From: an uncultured Bacteroidota bacterium
Lineage (GTDB): Bacteria; Bacteroidota; Bacteroidia; Chitinophagales; Saprospiraceae
Assembly (NCBI GenBank): GCA_937876435.1
Contig: CALEIL010000351.1
Location: forward strand, 1-10,514
Direction of reading: 5' to 3'
Length of the DNA: 10,514 nt
The position numbers and the translations under genes were made by a program. The notes under the pieces were generated by a model, which ran no database searches, was not told the origin of the DNA, and was given only the letters and a program-made list of their open reading frames with translations. Within the stretch, counting starts at the first letter, position 1, and each line of letters starts with the position of its first letter. Positions 7,384-10,514 of this stretch are shown here, piece by piece.

Positions 7384-7395
7384 TCTTATGCTGGA

Positions 7396-7414
7396 CAATG
7401 GGCCCGGCCCATTG
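7396..7414. repeat. Perfect stem-loop 2 between convergent genes
   Basis: CAATGGGC (7396-7403), loop CCG, then GCCCATTG (7407-7414): an 8-bp perfect stem, 12 bp after the first hairpin. The pair resembles the arrangement of REP/BIME-type palindromic elements, but there is no sequence likeness to a named family that I can assert. Confidence 0.5.
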
Positions 7415-7525
7415 GACGGGTTAACCAATGATAAATCAACTGTTCACCAATAACTAATCAGGGACGGACATGATCACCCTGACCACTGACCACTGATCAC
7501 ATTCCCAATCGAAAATCACCAATCA
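7415..7525. repeat. Degenerate GATTGGTGATT-style repeats, minus-strand orientation
   Basis: Read on the minus strand, the spacer right after the methyltransferase stop is a run of drifting units: GATTGATGATTGGTGATT, GATTGGGAATG, GATCAGTGGTCAGTGGTCAG, GATTAGTTATTGGTGAAC and ATCATTGG. GACCACT is directly repeated at 7481-7487 and 7488-7494 (plus strand). The run begins within the stop codon itself, so the gene's 3' edge abuts the repeat. Copy spacing is irregular, with no unique spacers, so CRISPR is excluded. Confidence 0.5.
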
Positions 7526-8191
7526 TCAATCTCCCCAAGGCCGATTGGTAATGATCACATTACCCAAAACCTCCAGAATGTGAAAATCGGGGAAATGCAC
7601 ACTAAATTTAAGTTCCAGAAATTCATTGACCTCTTCGACCTGTTCTTTGTTACCATACAACATATTCCACAGGACACGGCCCGAAGGTGTCAACGATCGT
7701 TTGACATCGCGGATGAAGTTATCGGATTTAATGTGCCGGGGTATCCGTTCCCCAATGAATATGTCAATACATATCATTTGGAACTTCTGCTCCTGGACAG
7801 CCATGAAATCGGCAGCGTCAGACTGGATGATTTCAAACGGTGAGGTGAGCCTTCGCTGTTGGTATTTTGCAAACAGATACAGCACAGATTCATCCAGTTC
7901 CACGGCAGTATAGTGAAACTGTTTGTAAAAAGTTTTTTCAAGCATATAGGGAATACTGCCCATGCCGAGCCCCAGGATGAGTACGCTGGATCCGTTTCGG
8001 GGAAGAGGTGTTTGTTTAAATGTTCTGTAAAAATTGTAATACCGGTCATCGAACGAGTAGATCGCGTTCCGGGTTGTCAATCTCAATCGGCCATTGATCA
8101 GATCGAGCTCCATCGATTCGTTGTACTCACTATCGACGGTTTCGATATGAACGGGCATCAGCCACGAAAGCCATTTTTTCCACCATTTCAT
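7526..8191 (-). CDS. Spermidine-synthase-like SAM-dependent methyltransferase
   Basis: A 221-residue class I Rossmann-fold protein. Motif I is VLILGLGMGSIPYML (70-84), the acidic motif II is AVELDES (96-102), motif III includes the IIQSDAADFM segment (121-130), and CIDIFIG (141-147) follows strand four. This order matches spermidine synthase-like methyltransferases or aminopropyltransferases, often annotated only as class I methyltransferases in Bacteroidota. The polyamine-binding residues cannot be confirmed, so the substrate is left open. An open frame extends upstream to 8389, but the start at 8191 is preferred: its ATG overlaps the TGA of the upstream GlmU-like gene (ATGA, 8188-8191), the classic sign of translational coupling, and the longer frame would lie inside that gene. 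The two genes form an operon on the minus strand. Confidence 0.78.
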   Translation of the reverse strand: MKWWKKWLSWLMPVHIETVDSEYNESMELDLINGRLRLTTRNAIYSFDDRYYNFYRTFKQTPLPRNGSSVLILGLGMGSIPYMLEKTFYKQFHYTAVELDESVLYLFAKYQQRRLTSPFEIIQSDAADFMAVQEQKFQMICIDIFIGERIPRHIKSDNFIRDVKRSLTPSGRVLWNMLYGNKEQVEEVNEFLELKFSVHFPDFHILEVLGNVIITNRPWGD

Positions 8192-9321
8192 TTCCGGGAT
8201 TTTATTTTTGGGTCCACATTGGCGGATAATATAAAGGACAGTGCATCCTCCCATTCTCTGGTCCATTCCGCTCCCCGCAAGGCCATTTGATTTTGACAAT
8301 GAACTCGAAGTACATCGGGCTGGTACCCCGTTTTCCTTTCTTCCGACCACCAGGAGAGCGGTGGAATATTCCCCTGAATGGCCTGACACGTGGCGATACT
8401 GGAAAAAGAACCGATCGCAGTGCCCCGATACACCCGGGATTGGATGCCCAGTTTGACAAAGTCTCCCGTCATGACACCCCGTTTTATACTGGTGTATTCG
8501 ATGGGATCATCGGTATTCCAATCCTTTATAGTTACACGGGAAAAAGTGTTGGAAACATTGGAAACGGTGGTCCCTGCTCCGAAATTGTTCCATCTTCCCA
8601 GTATGCTGTCTCCCAGGTATCCCGCATGTCCCTTGGCACTGTATTCGTGAATGATGGAGTTTTTGATCTCTCCGCTGACTACCGAATGAGGACCAACAAC
8701 AGTACCCGGATACAATTCGGCCCCCATTTTGACCATCGCCCCATCCAATATTACCACGGGCCCCAGGATTCGGGCACCGGCCATAATGTGAACATCTGGC
8801 CCGATATAAACCGGGCCTTGCCGGTCATCGATCACCACATCCTTCAGATTCACTGTCGCGTCAATGACCGACCTTACTGAAATCGGACGGCCCGGATTTC
8901 GGTCAGTAGTCATCATCAATTCCAGGTCCCTGATAATCTGATCGGCATTGTGGTCGATTATATATTGCAGGGATTCGACCCTGTCCAGAGGGCCTTCGTA
9001 GGGAACATTCCGAAGCGCGTCCAGGCTTGAATTGAAATCTTTTCCCAAAGTAATATTTATTCCATGATCCGAAAGATGGGCAGCAATGATCATCCCCTGG
9101 TAAGAAAGCGCCTGGTTCTTCTCCAGCATCAGAATTGCCCGGATGAGGCTTTCATTTGGAAGTACGGTGGGATCTATCGATCGTGATGACAATAGGGGGT
9201 GCCGGTCTCTCGAATATTCCCAGCGTCTGCCGAGGGTCATCGCCCCAAACAACAGATTCTCCGGATTCATAGTAAGCGTAACGGGGTAAAATTGATTTTG
9301 CCGAATGGGTAAAAATGACAT
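8188..9321 (-). CDS. GlmU-like sugar nucleotidyltransferase/acyltransferase (alternative Bacteroidota type)
   Basis: A 377-residue protein resembling the Bacteroidota GlmU-like family (TIGR03991 type). The N-terminal part (about 1-145) is a diverged nucleotidyltransferase-like region that opens with FYPVTLTMNPENLLFGAMTLGRRWE, aligning with the LLPLTFTRPVA...GILTIREKW start of that family. From about 150 to 320 it is a left-handed beta-helix with hexapeptide repeats (VYIGPDVHIMAGARI, VVILDGAMVKMGAELYP, GTVVGPHSVVSGEI). It also contains the diagnostic GHAGYLGDSILGRWNNFGAG (231-250) and TTVSNVSN. The expected role is making or modifying an activated amino sugar such as UDP-GlcNAc; the classic nucleotide-binding GxGTRM is absent, as in the family, so activity is not certain. 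It heads the operon with the methyltransferase. The spacer to the divergent dehydrogenase is 130 bp. Confidence 0.82.
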   Translation of the reverse strand: MSFLPIRQNQFYPVTLTMNPENLLFGAMTLGRRWEYSRDRHPLLSSRSIDPTVLPNESLIRAILMLEKNQALSYQGMIIAAHLSDHGINITLGKDFNSSLDALRNVPYEGPLDRVESLQYIIDHNADQIIRDLELMMTTDRNPGRPISVRSVIDATVNLKDVVIDDRQGPVYIGPDVHIMAGARILGPVVILDGAMVKMGAELYPGTVVGPHSVVSGEIKNSIIHEYSAKGHAGYLGDSILGRWNNFGAGTTVSNVSNTFSRVTIKDWNTDDPIEYTSIKRGVMTGDFVKLGIQSRVYRGTAIGSFSSIATCQAIQGNIPPLSWWSEERKTGYQPDVLRVHCQNQMALRGAEWTREWEDALSFILSANVDPKIKSRK

Positions 9322-9371
9322 TTACAGGGTATTATTCAATGATGTGTTCACAGGAGAAAATTAGTCTTTTT

Positions 9372-9404
9372 TTTGATAGGAACGATATTTGCATCATATT
9401 TTAT
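9372..9404 (+). promoter_or_regulatory. Weak candidate promoter for the dehydrogenase frame
   Basis: TTTG (9372-9375), a 21-bp spacer, then TATTTTAT (9397-9404), which fits TAnnTT but not the final TG of the -7 consensus. It lies 47 bp before the ATG at 9452. A GGAGG at 9426-9430 is too far upstream of that ATG to be a normal ribosome-binding site. Confidence 0.3.
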
Positions 9405-9451
9405 CGCGGAATCTATAAATGTTCCGGAGGGAGATCAATGTCAGTCTTACT

Positions 9452-10366
9452 ATGAAACAAAAAATAAATTGGGGGATCATCGGGCCGGGAAAGATTGCCC
9501 GGAAATTTGCATACGATCTCCAATTCTCTTCAGGAGGGAGTTTATATGCCATCGCAAGTCGAAGTCGGGCCCGGTTGGATCAATTTCATCGGGAATTTCC
9601 GGCTTACAAACAGTACGATCAATACGAACTGATGCTGGCAGATCCGGACGTGGATGCGGTCTACATCGCCACCCCACACTCGCACCACTGCGACCACGCG
9701 CTGCTGGCCATCGACGCGATCTCGGACGCCGCGGTGCTGCCCGAACATCGACTGCTGGTTGTCGACGAGGCCCACGAACTGGTCGCCCGGGTCACCCAGG
9801 CTGCGACCGATGACGATGAGTATGAGGCCGCCGCCGACGCGAAGGCGCTCCGGTGGCTGACGCACGACCATCGCATCCCGCCTGCGACGGAGGCCAGGCT
9901 GCGTGCGGTGATCGCCTCCCACGACCACGATGTCGCCGAGCTGGTACCCACGCACGGAGACTGGCACACCAGGAACTGGCTCATCGACAGTGACAAGGTC
10001 GCGGTGATCGACCTGGGGCGGGCGGAGGTCGGCGCACCGCATACCGTGCGGGAGATCCGCTTCGGAATCACGCCTGACACGATGCGCAGTGACACGGTCA
10101 CGGTGATCGACCTGGGCCGGGCCGACTGGCGGCCGGCGATCACGGACTTCGCGCGCTTGGCACGACGCGAGTGGGCGGGTCGCCCCGACCTGGAGGACGC
10201 ATTCCTCGAGGGCTACGGCAATGATCCGCGCCGTCCAGGGCCCTGGCGCGCGACCCTGCTCCGCGAGGCGGTCGGCACAGCGGTCTGGGCCTACCAGGTC
10301 GGTGACCTCGCCTTCGAGGAGCAGGGCCATCGAATGATCGCGCAGGCGTTGGAGCTGTACGTCTGA
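9452..10366 (+). CDS. Chimeric open frame: Gfo/Idh dehydrogenase start joined to helicase and kinase pieces
   Basis: A 304-codon frame. Residues 1 to about 89 are the NAD(P)-binding start of a Gfo/Idh/MocA oxidoreductase: INWGIIGPGKIARKFA (5-20) is the Rossmann glycine loop, and DPDVDAVYIATPHSHH (64-79) the next conserved strand. The expected following EKP motif and the whole C-terminal sugar-binding domain are missing. Instead the frame runs into a DinG-helicase-like DEAH segment (about 82-118) and an aminoglycoside-phosphotransferase-like segment (about 125-304). GC content climbs from 48% to about 75% across the frame. Only the first part (to about 9650) matches the rest of the contig in base composition. 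I regard the frame as a probable assembly artefact, so the intact dehydrogenase cannot be described. The ATG at 9452 is chosen because the family begins just before the glycine loop; an in-frame ATG at 9419 adds 11 unlikely residues. Confidence 0.6.
   Translation: MKQKINWGIIGPGKIARKFAYDLQFSSGGSLYAIASRSRARLDQFHREFPAYKQYDQYELMLADPDVDAVYIATPHSHHCDHALLAIDAISDAAVLPEHRLLVVDEAHELVARVTQAATDDDEYEAAADAKALRWLTHDHRIPPATEARLRAVIASHDHDVAELVPTHGDWHTRNWLIDSDKVAVIDLGRAEVGAPHTVREIRFGITPDTMRSDTVTVIDLGRADWRPAITDFARLARREWAGRPDLEDAFLEGYGNDPRRPGPWRATLLREAVGTAVWAYQVGDLAFEEQGHRMIAQALELYV
9694..9811 (+). other. DinG-type helicase fragment inside the chimeric frame
   Basis: Codons 82-120 of the frame read HALLAIDAISDAAVLPEHRL, then LVVDEAHELVARVTQAATD. 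This matches the segment of DinG-like ATP-dependent helicases around the DEAH Walker B box (VVDEAHEL), in an actinobacterial-style version. The other helicase motifs are absent, so it cannot be functional. HALLAIDA is plausible in both the dehydrogenase and the helicase, which makes it the likely join. Confidence 0.55.
9988..10026 (+). repeat. Direct repeat, copy 1
   Basis: This 39-bp stretch encodes SDKVAVIDLGRAE and matches 10087-10125 at 35 of 39 positions. Two of the differences change residues (K to T, A to T). The offset is exactly 99 bp, so the frame is kept. Confidence 0.75.
10087..10125 (+). repeat. Direct repeat, copy 2
   Basis: The partner of 9988-10026; encodes SDTVTVIDLGRAD. The four scattered differences look more like two related genes than one recent tandem duplication. 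The 60 bp between the copies (10027-10086) encode VGAPHTVREIRFGITPDTMR, which I cannot place. Confidence 0.75.
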
Positions 10367-10514
10367 TCGTTCCGTCCACCGGGGATGGTGCAGGCGGCGA
10401 GGGTGGGCCGGGGGTGTCAGGGTGGGCAGATGCACCCGTCTAACCAGCTCCATGCGCCGGGTGGACGCCGATGAGCGGCCGCCAGCCCGAGGAGCCTGTG
10501 CGCCTCCCGGTGAA
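10367..10514. other. GC-rich contig end with two possible partial starts
   Basis: After the stop at 10366 lies GC-rich DNA with no clear gene. Two plus-strand ATGs are open to the window edge: 10452 (MRRVDADERP) and 10471 (MSGRQPEEPV). Neither has enough length to judge. Composition agrees with the high-GC block that begins near 9650, so this stretch probably does not belong to the Bacteroidota genome. Confidence 0.35.

Larger units (their letters stand above)
9812..10366 (+). other. Aminoglycoside-phosphotransferase-like kinase fragment inside the chimeric frame
   Basis: Codons about 125-304 carry the APH/choline-kinase catalytic loop HGDWHTRN (168-175; catalytic Asp170, Asn175) and the metal-binding VIDLGR (185-190, Asp187). 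A second VIDLGRADWRP copy follows at 218-228 (Asp220), then helices ending at the stop. A real kinase would have one such motif about ten residues after the catalytic loop. Two copies 33 codons apart indicate a duplicated or mis-joined stretch. The N-terminal ATP-binding lobe is missing. Codon use is strongly GC-ending, unlike the rest of the contig. Confidence 0.55.

Noticed and set aside
7103..7525. A CRISPR array or short tandem repeat locus
   Set aside because: Units are degenerate and irregularly spaced, with no constant repeat, no unique spacers and no cas genes nearby.
8192..8389. A 66-residue N-terminal extension of the methyltransferase
   Set aside because: It lies wholly inside the GlmU-like gene in another frame, and the ATGA overlap gives a much better start at 8191.
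9452..10366. A new multidomain enzyme joining dehydrogenase, helicase and kinase parts
   Set aside because: Each part lacks essential motifs, GC jumps inside the frame, and the joins fall on shared sequence. A chimera explains all of this better than a natural fusion.
9542..10453. A 303-codon open frame on the minus strand in the GC-rich end
   Set aside because: High-GC DNA gives long antisense frames by default; the arginine- and valine-rich product shows no family, while the plus frame shows DEAH and HGDxHxxN motifs.

Overview
The window looks like a contig from a member of the Bacteroidota, probably metagenomic. Four things point there: a type IX secretion sorting-domain remnant, a NagB/PIG-L fusion enzyme typical of this phylum, the alternative GlmU-like protein of Bacteroidota, and promoter-like elements of the TAnnTTTG type. 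A Saprospiria- or Cytophagia-like genome would fit, but I cannot fix the family. The last ~0.85 kb is different: GC rises from 48% (9541-9600, counted) to 67% (9661-9720) and 75% (10141-10200), and the encoded protein pieces look actinobacterial.

Layout. 2-1267: a two-domain universal stress protein and a DoxX-like membrane protein, same strand, 27 bp apart. 1418-2380: a D-alanine-D-alanine ligase. 2381-2742: no convincing gene. 2743-3351 (minus): a small membrane-anchored TPR-like protein. 3560-3810: a decayed C-terminal type IX sorting domain with no body, carrying an in-frame stop and a frameshift. 3870-4925 (minus): a LacI-family regulator, divergent from 5168-7102, a glucosamine-6-phosphate deaminase fused to a PIG-L deacetylase. 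The space between them holds a 12-bp CG-centred palindrome next to a good TATATTTG box. 7103-7525: a non-coding spacer between convergent genes, with short degenerate repeats and two perfect stem-loops. 7526-9321 (minus): a GlmU-like nucleotidyltransferase/acyltransferase and a spermidine-synthase-like methyltransferase, sharing a 4-bp ATGA overlap. 9452-10366: a dehydrogenase N-terminus that runs in frame into pieces of other proteins.

How the genes work together. Amino-sugar metabolism is the recurrent theme. The LacI regulator probably controls the deaminase/deacetylase, which feeds glucosamine phosphate into glycolysis; the GlmU-like protein works towards activated amino sugars; and the ligase makes the D-Ala-D-Ala of peptidoglycan. 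The link between these loci is inferred from family roles, except for the regulator/deaminase pair, which is supported by divergent layout and the operator-like palindrome.

The most important caution is the right end. From about 9650 the open frame appears to be a mosaic of a Gfo/Idh/MocA dehydrogenase, a DinG-type helicase and an aminoglycoside-phosphotransferase-like kinase, joined at short stretches of shared sequence. I read this as a probable assembly chimera, not a new fusion enzyme. I found no convincing new defence, mobile or RNA-guided system. The best biological leads are the NagB domain with an altered catalytic triad, the candidate operator, and the sorting-domain relic.
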